This document shows positions 14,716-22,192 of a stretch of DNA of 64,000 nt, one piece after another. Location: the NCBI GenBank assembly GCA_024281095.1, contig JAMXLJ010000070.1, forward strand, positions 1 through 64,000, in the 5' to 3' direction. The stretch is from Acidimicrobiia bacterium (GTDB lineage: Bacteria; Actinomycetota; Acidimicrobiia; IMCC26256; JAMXLJ01). The translations under genes and the position numbers were made by a program. The notes under the pieces are model-generated. The model saw only the letters and a program-made list of their open reading frames with translations, did not search any database and had not been told where the DNA came from. Each line of letters starts with the position of its first letter. Within the stretch, counting starts at the first letter, position 1.

Positions 14716-16161
14716 ATGGTCGAGCCCGTACGCGTCCGCTTCTCACCCGCGCCAACCGGTTTCCTGCACGTCGGTGGTGCCCGCACGGCATTGTTCAACT
14801 GGCTCTTCGCGCGTCATCACGGCGGTGCGTTCATCCTGCGCATCGAGGACACCGATGTCGCGCGGTCGCGGGAGGAATGGATCACCGGCATCCAGCAGAC
14901 GCTGCTGTGGCTCGGTCTCACGTGGGACGAGGGCCCTGTGCTCCAGAGCACACGCTTCGACGCGTACCTCGCCGCGGCGCAGCGGCTGCTCGCCGAGGGG
15001 CACGCGTACGAGTGCTACTGCACCGAAGAGGAGGTGCGCGAGCGAAACGAGGCGGCGCGCCGCGAGGGTCGTACTCCGGGATACGACGGCCGATGCCGCA
15101 ACCTCACGGTGGAGGAGCGCGCCGCCCTGGCCGCCGAAGGAAGGCCGCGCACCATCCGTTTCCGCACGCCCGACGAAGGTGTGAGCCGGTTCGTCGACGT
15201 GCTGCGGGGTGAGGTCGCGGTCGACTGGGCCACCGTGCACGATTTCGTGATCGTGCGCTCCGACGGCACGCCGTTGTTCTTCCTCGCGAACGCGGTCGAC
15301 GACATCGACATGGACATCACGCACGTGATCCGAGGTGAAGATCTCATCGATTCGACACATCGCGTGCTGGCGATCCGGGCCGCTCTCGGGCATCCCGAGC
15401 AGCCCGTGTACGCCCATCTGCCGTTGATCGTCGGCAAGGACCGGGCGAAGTTGTCGAAGCGTCACGGCGCGATCGCGCTCGAAGACTTTCGCGAACGGGG
15501 CTATCTGCCCGAAGCGCTCCTGAATTACCTCGCCCTGCTCGGCTGGGCTCCTCCCGACGGACGCGAGATCGTGTCGCGTGACGAGCTGATCGCGATGTTC
15601 GAGCTCGACGACGTGAACCGCTCGGCCGCGTTCTTCGACTACGACAAGCTCGACTGGATGAACGGCGAGTACATCCGCGCCATGCCGCTCGACCGCTTCG
15701 AACGCGAGATCTTCGAACCCGCGTTGCAACGCTTGCGCGTGGCGCCGGAGCTCGACGCGTACCACGCGCTCGCGGAGGCCGCGCAGGTGCGAATCACGAC
15801 CACGAAGGACCTCGAGGACCAATTGTCCTTTCTCGTCGAAGAAAAAAATTTCGTGATTCCGGACGACGAGTGGGAGCGCGTGATTGCCACGGAGCGCGCG
15901 CAAGAGTTGTTCGACGCGGCCATCCGGCACCTCGAGACCTGCGAGTGGACCCACGAGGGGATCAACCTCAAATCGACCGTGGAGGGTCTCGGCCTGAAGC
16001 CGCGCAAGGTCATGCCGGCGCTGTACGTCGCGATCGAGGGGCGAGCTCGGGCCCTTCCCCTGTACGAATCGATCCAGGCCCTCGGCCGGGACCGGTCGCT
16101 CGCCCGACTGCGGCGTGCCCGCGAGCGCCTCGGGGCTCCTTCGGAAGCCCCGCCGGCATAG
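14716..16161 (+). CDS. gltX: Glutamyl-tRNA synthetase
   Basis: A 481-residue class I synthetase with the HIGH-type motif PTGFLHVGGARTALF, the IEDTD segment and the KMSKS-type loop KLSKRHG. It charges tRNA-Glu, and in actinobacteria, which lack GlnRS and use GatCAB, it is expected also to mischarge tRNA-Gln. This fits the two tRNA genes immediately downstream, tRNA-Gln then tRNA-Glu, on the same strand. A short AT-rich patch encodes VEEKNFVIP near residue 375. Confidence 0.97.
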   Translation: MVEPVRVRFSPAPTGFLHVGGARTALFNWLFARHHGGAFILRIEDTDVARSREEWITGIQQTLLWLGLTWDEGPVLQSTRFDAYLAAAQRLLAEGHAYECYCTEEEVRERNEAARREGRTPGYDGRCRNLTVEERAALAAEGRPRTIRFRTPDEGVSRFVDVLRGEVAVDWATVHDFVIVRSDGTPLFFLANAVDDIDMDITHVIRGEDLIDSTHRVLAIRAALGHPEQPVYAHLPLIVGKDRAKLSKRHGAIALEDFRERGYLPEALLNYLALLGWAPPDGREIVSRDELIAMFELDDVNRSAAFFDYDKLDWMNGEYIRAMPLDRFEREIFEPALQRLRVAPELDAYHALAEAAQVRITTTKDLEDQLSFLVEEKNFVIPDDEWERVIATERAQELFDAAIRHLETCEWTHEGINLKSTVEGLGLKPRKVMPALYVAIEGRARALPLYESIQALGRDRSLARLRRARERLGAPSEAPPA

Positions 16162-16257
16162 GTCCCGGTCACGGCCACGGCACCGGGCCGCGACCACGGC
16201 GAGCGACTATCCTCGGCGTTCGGCCGCACGAGCCATGCGTTCGGACGGCGCCACCAT

Positions 16258-16329
16258 TCGGGGGTGGTGTAATCGGCAACACAACAGGTTCTGGCCCTGT
16301 CATTGGGGGTTCGAGTCCTCCCCCCCGAG
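16258..16329 (+). tRNA. tRNA-Gln (anticodon CTG)
   Basis: Acceptor TCGGGGG pairs with CCCCCGA; the D arm is GTGT/ACAC; the anticodon stem ACAGG/CCTGT holds the loop TTCTGGC (anticodon CTG at 16291-16293); the T arm is GGGGG-TTCGAGT-CCTCC. The 3' CCA is not encoded. Confidence 0.95.
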
Positions 16330-16391
16330 CCGGCCGCTGACCGGGAAAAGTCCTGGTCAGGGGCCTAAAGCGCCCACCGGGCGTACAACCT

Positions 16392-16464
16392 GGCCCCGTC
16401 GTCTAGCGGCCCAGGACGCCGCCCTCTCAAGGCGGAAGCGGCAGTTCGAATCTGCTCGGGGCTG
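16392..16464 (+). tRNA. tRNA-Glu (anticodon CTC)
   Basis: Acceptor GGCCCCG pairs with CGGGGCT; the anticodon stem CCGCC/GGCGG holds the loop CTCTCAA (anticodon CTC); the T arm is GGCAG-TTCGAAT-CTGCT. The 3' CCA is not encoded. Confidence 0.95.
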
Positions 16465-16471
16465 CATCACC

Positions 16472-16497
16472 GAAGCCCGGGCTCCGGCCCGGGCTTC
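16472..16497 (+). terminator. Terminator hairpin after the tRNA genes
   Basis: A perfect 11-bp stem, GAAGCCCGGGC and its complement, with a TCCG loop. No T-tract follows, as is common in this window. Confidence 0.65.
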
Positions 16498-16545
16498 GTC
16501 GCGTTCGGGTGGTGCTGCACGCGCGCATTTGCCGCGTGCGCGTCA

Positions 16546-16803
16546 TCACTCGATCTCGACATGTGGCACGCCGTCTTGCACTCGCAACGTGCACGGCAGA
16601 CCGACGAGTGCAACCGGTTCGCCGTGCAATGCGCGCGCGCTCACACTGACAACGTCACCTTTGCGCGCACCCGCAGTGATCGTGATGTCGAGCGCGACGC
16701 GATCGTCGTCACGCGCGTCCGCCCACACGATGAATCCGTCGTAGTCACCGTCTTCGAACGCGTGCATGCGTGCAGCGTCGCGCGCACGACGCACCAATGT
16801 CAC
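16546..16803 (-). CDS. Hypothetical protein, possibly N-terminally decayed
   Basis: An 85-residue frame from GTG 16803, containing FEDGDYDGFIVWADARDDD and ARALHGEPVALVG, with coding-like third-position bias. It matches no family I know. The same frame stays open for 34 more codons upstream (to a TGA at 16906-16908) with plausible protein sequence (KHFLARGAVHTHIARAFA) but no start codon, so the gene may once have been longer. It is divergent from the HU gene, and its upstream frame overlaps the likely HU promoter. Confidence 0.5.
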   Translation of the reverse strand: MTLVRRARDAARMHAFEDGDYDGFIVWADARDDDRVALDITITAGARKGDVVSVSARALHGEPVALVGLPCTLRVQDGVPHVEIE

Positions 16804-16958
16804 CGCGCGCGCGACGCGCGAACACGGAGAGCCGACAGAGGACGCGAACGCGCGCGCGATGTGGGTGTGTACGGCGCCACGCGCGAGGAAATGCTTGACC
16901 TTGACTCACGAATACGTTCTCATTTCTCGGGAACTTCCCATACGGCGGAGGTAAGCGT

Positions 16959-17231
16959 GTGAACAAGGCCGAGCTCGTCGACAAGATCGCCGACGCAGCA
17001 AGCCTTTCAAAGAAGGATGCTGAGGCTGCACTCAACCAGGTGATCGAGTCGATCAAGGACGCAGTAGCACGGGGAGAGAAGGTCGTGCTTCCTGGATTCG
17101 GCAGTTTCTCCCTCACCGAACGCAAGGAGCGCACCGGGCGCAACCCGCGCACCGGCGAGCCTCTCAACATCGCGGCATCGAAGGGCGTGAAGTTCACGGC
17201 AGGCGCCGGCTTCAAGTCCGCCGTGAACTAG
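16959..17231 (+). CDS. hup: HU-family DNA-binding protein
   Basis: A 90-residue bacterial HU: MNKAELVDKIADAASLSKK, the dimer helices, GFGSFSLTERKER, and the DNA-contacting arm GRNPRTGEPLNIAASKGVKF. It ends right after the core fold, without the lysine-rich tail found on mycobacterial and streptomycete HU proteins. GTG 16959 follows GGAGG seven bases upstream. A tandem TTGACC-TTGACT and a TACGTT (16913-16918) lie upstream, but their spacing is not canonical. The gene 63 bases downstream supplies a basic repeat protein. Confidence 0.95.
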   Translation: MNKAELVDKIADAASLSKKDAEAALNQVIESIKDAVARGEKVVLPGFGSFSLTERKERTGRNPRTGEPLNIAASKGVKFTAGAGFKSAVN

Positions 17232-17293
17232 GCCCCGGGTACTCGTCTGCACGTCGAGGGGTCAACCAGTCCAACGAAGGAAAGGTGGTGACC

Positions 17294-17851
17294 GTGCCTC
17301 CGGCAAAGAGAACGACTGCCAAGAGAGCCGGCAAGAAGACAACCGCTCGTAAGAGCACGGCCCGTAAGGGCGCCCGCAAGACCACAGCCCGGAAGACGAC
17401 GGCTCGCAAGACGACCGCGCGTAAGGGCACCCGCAAGACGACGGCCCGGAAGGGCGCTCGCAAGACCACGGCGCGCAAGACCACGGCGCGCAAGGGGACC
17501 CGCAAGACCACGGCCCGGAAGGGCGCTCGCAAGACCACGGCGCGCAAGGCCACGGCGCGCAAGGGGACCCGCAAGACCGCGGCGAGGAAGACCACGGCGC
17601 GCAAGGGGACCCGCAAGACCACGGCCCGGAAGGGCGCCCGCAAGACCACGGCGCGCAAGTCCACGGCGCGCAAGTCCACGGCGCGCAAGTCCACGGCGCG
17701 CAAGGGCACCCGCAAGACGACCGCCCGGAAGGCCGGCGCTCGCAAGACGACGGCCCGCAAGGGCGCCCGGAAGACCACGGCCCGCAAGGCCCCGGCGACA
17801 CGGCGCCGCACAACCAAGCGCGCCCGCAAGGCCACCAGCAACGGCGGCTGA
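17294..17851 (+). CDS. Histone H1-like lysine/arginine/threonine/alanine repeat protein
   Basis: About 185 residues made almost wholly of repeats of the type KTTARK, KGTRK, KGARK and KSTARK, ending with a basic ATRRRTTKRARKATSNGG tail. It has essentially no acidic or bulky hydrophobic residues, so it must be disordered and bind nucleic acid non-specifically, like histone H1 or the tails of HupB. GTG 17294 is chosen because GAAGGAAAGG lies eight bases upstream; GTG 17285 and 17288 are alternatives. It is in a different frame from hup and ends at a strong hairpin. Confidence 0.85.
   Translation: MPPAKRTTAKRAGKKTTARKSTARKGARKTTARKTTARKTTARKGTRKTTARKGARKTTARKTTARKGTRKTTARKGARKTTARKATARKGTRKTAARKTTARKGTRKTTARKGARKTTARKSTARKSTARKSTARKGTRKTTARKAGARKTTARKGARKTTARKAPATRRRTTKRARKATSNGG
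17336..17788 (+). repeat. Tandem coding repeat of the H1-like gene
   Basis: The stretch consists of short degenerate units encoding (K/R)-x-T-A-R-K, with longer near-identical blocks such as GGGACCCGCAAGACC recurring. Repeat number is likely to vary between strains. Confidence 0.8.
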
Positions 17852-17873
17852 GCCTCGCCACGGTCGACTCGGT

Positions 17874-17900
17874 GAGGAGGCGCCTGTCGGGCGCCTCCTC
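17874..17900 (+). terminator. Terminator hairpin after the H1-like gene
   Basis: A perfect 11-bp stem, GAGGAGGCGCC with its complement, and a five-base loop, 22 bases past the stop. It also lies downstream of the convergent PIG-L gene. Confidence 0.7.
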
Positions 17901-17920
17901 ATTCGCGTCCGCTCCCGCTC

Positions 17921-18652
17921 TTACAGGGCGTCGATCCGCTTGAAGGTCTCCACGAAGCCGTCGGTGCCGGCGGCGTCAGCGGCCGTGCGTGCCTCGTCCC
18001 GAATGCGGCGCTCGAATGCTTCACGCTGCTCGTCGCGATTCGCCGCGTCGGGGTCGATGCCGAGCGTCGAGCGCCACTGGCTCGTGTGACACAGCAGCGC
18101 CGCGATCTTGCGGTCGACGTACGCGTCGACACGTTCCACGTGATCGACGACGTCGGCTTCGAACAACAACAGTCGTGCGGGTCGGTGCGGCGGTTCGTGT
18201 TGTTCGGGAAAGAAGTGCGGATCGCGTGCGGCGACGATTGCGTCGATCGTGAGGAAGCCGGCGTGGCGGTGATCCGGATGGATCCGATACCGCTTCCAAG
18301 GGTCGTGACCCAGGATCACCTCGGGACGCGTGCGCCGGATGACGTCGCACACCGTGGCTCGATATTCACGGCGCTCGTCGAGCTCGCCGTCGATGGCGTC
18401 GAGGAAATGCACCCCGACCGCACCCATGGCCTCGGCCGCGGCGCGCTGCTCGCCCGTGCGCCGCTCGACGAGCGTAGGAAGATGCATGTTCGCGTCCCAC
18501 GTCCCCTTGCTGCCGTCGGTGAGCACCAGGAGGTGCACCGCCGCACCGGCTGCAGCCCATTTCGCGAGCGTCGCCCCGCAGCCGAACTCGATGTCGTCCG
18601 GATGCGCACCGACTGCCAGCACGCGGGCCGGCGGCGGGAGCTCGTCGATCAT
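17921..18652 (-). CDS. PIG-L family N-acetyl-sugar deacetylase
   Basis: A 243-residue protein with the zinc motif AHPDDIEFGCG, TDGSKGTWD, and the His pair in RIHPDHRHAG. PIG-L/LmbE enzymes remove acetyl groups from GlcNAc-type substrates (MshB, Mca and relatives). ATG 18652 overlaps the stop of cofC by four bases; longer in-frame starts would run antiparallel through the cofC coding region and were not used. The true substrate is unknown; a mycothiol-related role is possible but not shown. Confidence 0.88.
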   Translation of the reverse strand: MIDELPPPARVLAVGAHPDDIEFGCGATLAKWAAAGAAVHLLVLTDGSKGTWDANMHLPTLVERRTGEQRAAAEAMGAVGVHFLDAIDGELDERREYRATVCDVIRRTRPEVILGHDPWKRYRIHPDHRHAGFLTIDAIVAARDPHFFPEQHEPPHRPARLLLFEADVVDHVERVDAYVDRKIAALLCHTSQWRSTLGIDPDAANRDEQREAFERRIRDEARTAADAAGTDGFVETFKRIDAL

Positions 18653-19242
18653 GCGTGCGTCGTCAACGCGTCGAGGTCGTCGGGTAGGTCGACGTCGAAC
18701 CCGAGCTCGGGATCGCGCACGACCCGGACGGCGAGACCGGCACGATGGGAGTTGCCGACGTGGCGACGGAAGGAGCGCGGGCCGTACGCGAACCGGAACG
18801 CGCTGGGCAGTGGCAGTGGCACCGAGACCACCGGGCTGCCGTCGTCGCGGTGACACGGCACGATCGTGACGATCGGAAGGCGGCCGTCGCGCAGCACCGG
18901 CTGCAACGACCGGGCTCGTGGAAGGTCGGCGTGGACCACCGCGACCCGCGAGTACCCGGCCCGGGTCGCCCAGTCGGCGCCCGCCGCGGCCGCCGCATCG
19001 AGGCTGCCCGGGTCGGGGAGCACGGTGAGCCCGAGCGAGACCGCCCACGCCCGGACGTCGGCGGCGTCGGACACCACGGCGACGTCGCGGCCCGCCGCGG
19101 CCGCGATCACCCGCTCGGCCATGCGGCGAGCGAGCGCGGCCCGGGCGTCGTGGTCGAGCCGCCCGGCGAGCCGCGCCTTGCCGGCCGCGAAGGCGCGCAG
19201 CGGCACGACCACCGCGGCGCCCGCCGGCGTTGTCGTCGTCAC
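18649..19242 (-). CDS. cofC: 2-phospho-L-lactate (or PEP) guanylyltransferase, F420 biosynthesis
   Basis: A 197-residue nucleotidyltransferase of the CofC/FbiD type: VVVPLRAFAAGKARLAGRL, VVSDAADVRAWA, VVHADLPRA and RDPELGFDVDLPDDLDAL. The enzyme activates phospholactate or phosphoenolpyruvate with GTP during coenzyme F420 synthesis; actinobacterial FbiD uses PEP. Start is GTG 19242. It is coupled to the PIG-L gene, an association I cannot explain functionally. The other F420 genes are not in this window. Confidence 0.88.
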   Translation of the reverse strand: MTTTTPAGAAVVVPLRAFAAGKARLAGRLDHDARAALARRMAERVIAAAAGRDVAVVSDAADVRAWAVSLGLTVLPDPGSLDAAAAAGADWATRAGYSRVAVVHADLPRARSLQPVLRDGRLPIVTIVPCHRDDGSPVVSVPLPLPSAFRFAYGPRSFRRHVGNSHRAGLAVRVVRDPELGFDVDLPDDLDALTTHA

Positions 19243-19252
19243 GGCAGCATTC

Positions 19253-19561
19253 TCATCCGTCGCCGGCGGTGACGTAGTTGTGGATCACCGGTTCGACCCG
19301 GAGCAGCTGGCGCACGCGCACCAGCGACTCGGCGACCGCGCGGGAGCTCATTGCCCGCTCGACGTCGGTGCTCGTGCTCCAACGCGACACGAGGACGCCT
19401 TCGAGCAGGCCGCCGACGTTCTCATCGGCGCTCATGAGGAGCTCGACGTCGACAAATCCTGGCTGCGTCTCGAACGCCGGTCTCACGTCTTCCACGAAGA
19501 TTCGGGCGATCTCGTCGCGGTCGGCAGGATCAACTGCCGAGAAGAAGAACCGCACGAGCAT
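19253..19561 (-). CDS. Antibiotic-biosynthesis-monooxygenase (ABM) domain protein
   Basis: A 102-residue ferredoxin-like fold: MLVRFFFSAVDPADRDEIAR, then FETQPGFVDVELLMSADE and LVSRWSTSTDVERAM. Proteins of this dimeric fold include heme-degrading and quinone-forming monooxygenases, and many with no known function. It lies between the phosphoesterase and cofC, all leftward with short gaps (21 and 10 bases), so probably one transcript. Confidence 0.75.
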   Translation of the reverse strand: MLVRFFFSAVDPADRDEIARIFVEDVRPAFETQPGFVDVELLMSADENVGGLLEGVLVSRWSTSTDVERAMSSRAVAESLVRVRQLLRVEPVIHNYVTAGDG

Positions 19562-19582
19562 GCGGTGACCCCCAATGCTCGA

Positions 19583-20440
19583 TCAGGCGTGCCAGGCGGA
19601 CTTGGTGAACATGCCCGCCAGTTCGGGGCTCGTCTCGAGCTGCAGCTCGTGACGGTCGAGGCGGGCTGCGAAACGCTCACCCGAGCCCGGGTAGCGGAAC
19701 GTCACCCTGATCTGAGCGTCGTCGACTTCGATCAGGTTGTAGGACGGGCGGACGTAGCCACGGACACGGTACGACGACACCGTTCCGGAATTCACGACGA
19801 GGACCCCGTTCAAGAGCCACACGTACGGAACGTGCTTGTGCCCACAGAGTACGAGGTGCACTCCGGTTTCCCCGAGCAGCGCGAGGACGTCGCCGCTGTC
19901 CCACACCGTGTTGCGTTCACGCCCGGTGCCCGGCACCGGGACGAGGTGGTGGTGCAGCGCGACGACGCGCAGGTCGGCCTCGGGATCGTCGAGCTGTTGG
20001 CGTATCCAGGCGTAGCGTTCGCGCCCGATCTCGCCCTCGGCCAGATCGGGTTTCGTCGAGTCCAACGCGACCACACGAGCCCGCGCGGGCTGCCCGGGAG
20101 GGGCCTCGCGCACGAGAGTCAGTACGCGATCGGCCTTGCCCTCGACGTCGCCGGGCCCGAACGTGTCGCGGAAGTGGAGGTATCCGACGTTCTTCGCGTC
20201 GTGATTGCCGGGTATCACGACCGTCGACAGGTCGGACTCGAGGACCGGTTCCAGGAAGCGGGCGGCGGTGCGGAACTCGTTGGCGTAGCCCTCGGCAGTG
20301 AGGTCGCCACCCACGAGAACCAGATCGGGGCGCACTGCGAGCACTTCCTGTACCGCGGCGCTCAACAGATCGGGGTCGAAGTACGGCGACCCGCAATGCA
20401 GATCGGAGATCTGCGCGACGAGGAAGCAGTCACGGCGCAT
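19583..20440 (-). CDS. Calcineurin-like metallophosphoesterase
   Basis: A 285-residue phosphoesterase with the full dimetal signature: ISDLHCGSP, VGGDLT, IPGNHDAKN, ALHHHLVP and LCGHKHVPY. Related proteins are cyclic nucleotide phosphodiesterases (CpdA-like) or general phosphatases; substrate is not predictable. ATG 20440 is only 23 bases from the start of the divergent plsC gene, and the two appear to share one symmetrical -10 element. Confidence 0.9.
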   Translation of the reverse strand: MRRDCFLVAQISDLHCGSPYFDPDLLSAAVQEVLAVRPDLVLVGGDLTAEGYANEFRTAARFLEPVLESDLSTVVIPGNHDAKNVGYLHFRDTFGPGDVEGKADRVLTLVREAPPGQPARARVVALDSTKPDLAEGEIGRERYAWIRQQLDDPEADLRVVALHHHLVPVPGTGRERNTVWDSGDVLALLGETGVHLVLCGHKHVPYVWLLNGVLVVNSGTVSSYRVRGYVRPSYNLIEVDDAQIRVTFRYPGSGERFAARLDRHELQLETSPELAGMFTKSAWHA

Positions 20441-20449
20441 TTGGCTGCC

Positions 20450-20456
20450 TATGCTA
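20450..20456. promoter_or_regulatory. Symmetrical -10 element shared by plsC and the phosphoesterase
   Basis: TATGCTA reads TATGCT rightward, seven bases before GTG 20463, and TAGCAT leftward, ten bases before ATG 20440. One hexamer region can thus serve both strands. Confidence 0.55.
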
Positions 20457-20462
20457 CCGACC

Positions 20463-21182
20463 GTGGAGCCCGTCTACGGATTGGCGCGCGCGCTGCTGAC
20501 GCCGCCGTTGCGCTACGGCCTCAAATGGACGGTCGAGGGTGCTCATACGATTCCGGTGCGCGGACCGGTGATCCTCGCGAGCAACCACGTGTCCTACCTC
20601 GATCCCCTCGTGCTCGCGTATGTCGCGAAGGACCGCGCCCGCAACGTGCGTTTCCTCACGAAGGCCGAATTGTTCGAGCACCGCGCGCTCGGCCCCGTGC
20701 TACGTGCCACGCACCAGATCCCGGTGCAGCGCCAGACGACCGACGCCGCCACGTCGCTTGCCGCCGCCGAGCGCGCGCTGAACGACGGCGAGTGTGTCGT
20801 CATCTTTCCCGAGGGAACGATCTCGCTCGACCTCGATCCGATGCCCGGAAAGTCTGGTACCGCGCGGCTCGCGCAGAGCACCGGTGTCAAGGTCACACCC
20901 GTGGGTGTCTGGGGTGCGCAGCGCATCTTGTTCAAGGGCCGGAAGCCGTCGTGGAGCCCGGGCGTCGCCGAGTCGGTGGTGATCGGCGCGCCCCTGCGGG
21001 TCCGTCCCGGTGACGACATCGGTGCGGCGACGGATCGCATCATGAACGCCATCGCGCACGCGGTCGCTCGAGCGCGTGAGTTGTACACGCAGCAGCCGTC
21101 GCACGGTGAGGACGACTGGTGGGCACGCCCGCCCGGGAGCGCGTTCCGCCACATCGGGCACGCCTCCGGAGCCGCGTCGTGA
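20463..21182 (+). CDS. plsC: 1-acyl-sn-glycerol-3-phosphate acyltransferase
   Basis: A PlsC-family enzyme of about 239 residues with the acyltransferase motifs NHVSYLD (HX4D), the glycerophosphate-binding segment and FPEGTIS, then a divergent tail. It makes phosphatidic acid at the membrane. GTG 20463 is used because a -10 hexamer ends eight bases before it and overlaps the alternative ATG at 20451. The stop overlaps gpsA by four bases, so two consecutive steps of phospholipid synthesis are coupled. Confidence 0.9.
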   Translation: MEPVYGLARALLTPPLRYGLKWTVEGAHTIPVRGPVILASNHVSYLDPLVLAYVAKDRARNVRFLTKAELFEHRALGPVLRATHQIPVQRQTTDAATSLAAAERALNDGECVVIFPEGTISLDLDPMPGKSGTARLAQSTGVKVTPVGVWGAQRILFKGRKPSWSPGVAESVVIGAPLRVRPGDDIGAATDRIMNAIAHAVARARELYTQQPSHGEDDWWARPPGSAFRHIGHASGAAS

Positions 21183-22192
21183 AGGTTGCGGTGATCGGTG
21201 CGGGCTCGTGGGGCACCGCGTTCGCCGGCGTCGTCGCCACGAACGCACCAACGCTTCTCTGGGCCCGCAATCCGGAGGTCGCGTCCACGATCGAGAAGCG
21301 CCGCGAGAACGTCGACTATCTCGAAGGCATCACGCTGCCCGATCAGCTGCACGCGACGCCCGACATGGACGAAGCCTGTGCGGCCGCCGATGTCGTCGTG
21401 CTCGCGGTGCCGTCGCACGGGTTCCGATCGGTGCTCACCGAAGCACGCGGGTGCATCGCACCGGACACACCGGTCATCAGCCTGTCGAAGGGTGTCGAAC
21501 AGGGAACCTTGGCGCGAATGACGCAGGTGGTCGCGGACGTGCTGCCCGACCACCGGTCGGAGCGGATCGGCGTGCTCACGGGCCCGAACCTCGCACGTGA
21601 GGTCGCGTACGGGCAGCCGACCGCTTCCGTCGTGGCGATGTCCGACGAGGCGGCCGCGACCGCGCTGCAGCGGCTGTTCATGACCCGCACGTTTCGGGTC
21701 TACACGAACCCCGACGTGGTGGGGTGCGAGATCGCGGGCGCGCTGAAGAACGTCATCGCGCTCGGCGCGGGCATCGCCCATGGTCTCGGCTACGGAGACA
21801 ACACGAAGGCTGCGCTCATCACGCGCGGCCTGGCGGAGCTCGCCCGGCTCGGGGTGGCGTTGGGTGGCGAGCCGCTCACCTTTTCCGGTCTGGCCGGCAT
21901 GGGCGACCTCGTCGCGACGTGCACGAGCGAGAAGAGCCGCAACCGCACCGTGGGGGTCGCGCTCGGTCAGGGCCGTCCCCTCGACGCGATCGTCGCCGAG
22001 ATGAAGATGGTCGCCGAGGGCGTCAAGAGCACCGCGGCCGTGCTCGAGCTCGCCGCCCGGCATGACGTCGAGCTGCCCATCGCGGAGCAGGTCGGCGCGG
22101 TGCTGTACGAAGGGCGCAAGCCGGAGGAGATCGTGCCCGCGCTGATGCTGCGGCAGGCGAAATCCGAGCTGGGGGGCATCCGGCCCGGATGA
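21179..22192 (+). CDS. gpsA: NAD(P)-dependent glycerol-3-phosphate dehydrogenase
   Basis: A 337-residue GpsA: the dinucleotide motif VAVIGAGSWGTAFAGVV, SLSKGVEQGTL, LTGPNLAREVA, the catalytic-Lys region GALKNVIALGAGI and TFSGLAGMGDLVATC. It reduces dihydroxyacetone phosphate to sn-glycerol-3-phosphate for phospholipids. GTG 21179 overlaps the plsC stop, and its own stop overlaps the next gene, making a three-gene coupled unit. Confidence 0.96.
   Translation: MKVAVIGAGSWGTAFAGVVATNAPTLLWARNPEVASTIEKRRENVDYLEGITLPDQLHATPDMDEACAAADVVVLAVPSHGFRSVLTEARGCIAPDTPVISLSKGVEQGTLARMTQVVADVLPDHRSERIGVLTGPNLAREVAYGQPTASVVAMSDEAAATALQRLFMTRTFRVYTNPDVVGCEIAGALKNVIALGAGIAHGLGYGDNTKAALITRGLAELARLGVALGGEPLTFSGLAGMGDLVATCTSEKSRNRTVGVALGQGRPLDAIVAEMKMVAEGVKSTAAVLELAARHDVELPIAEQVGAVLYEGRKPEEIVPALMLRQAKSELGGIRPG

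Noticed and set aside
16330-16391. A third tRNA or small RNA between the two tRNAs
   Set aside because: Only a weak CTGACC/GGTCAG hairpin is present; no tRNA cloverleaf can be drawn.
16745-17215. Leftward 156-codon frame opposite hup
   Set aside because: The rightward frame is an unmistakable HU; the antisense peptide has no sensible composition.
17336-17788. CRISPR-like array
   Set aside because: The repeats are short, contiguous, lack spacers, and are explained by protein-coding repeats.
17212-17902. Several long leftward frames opposite the H1-like gene
   Set aside because: They are repetitive shadows (LRAVVLRAP-type) of the KTTARK repeat coding sequence.
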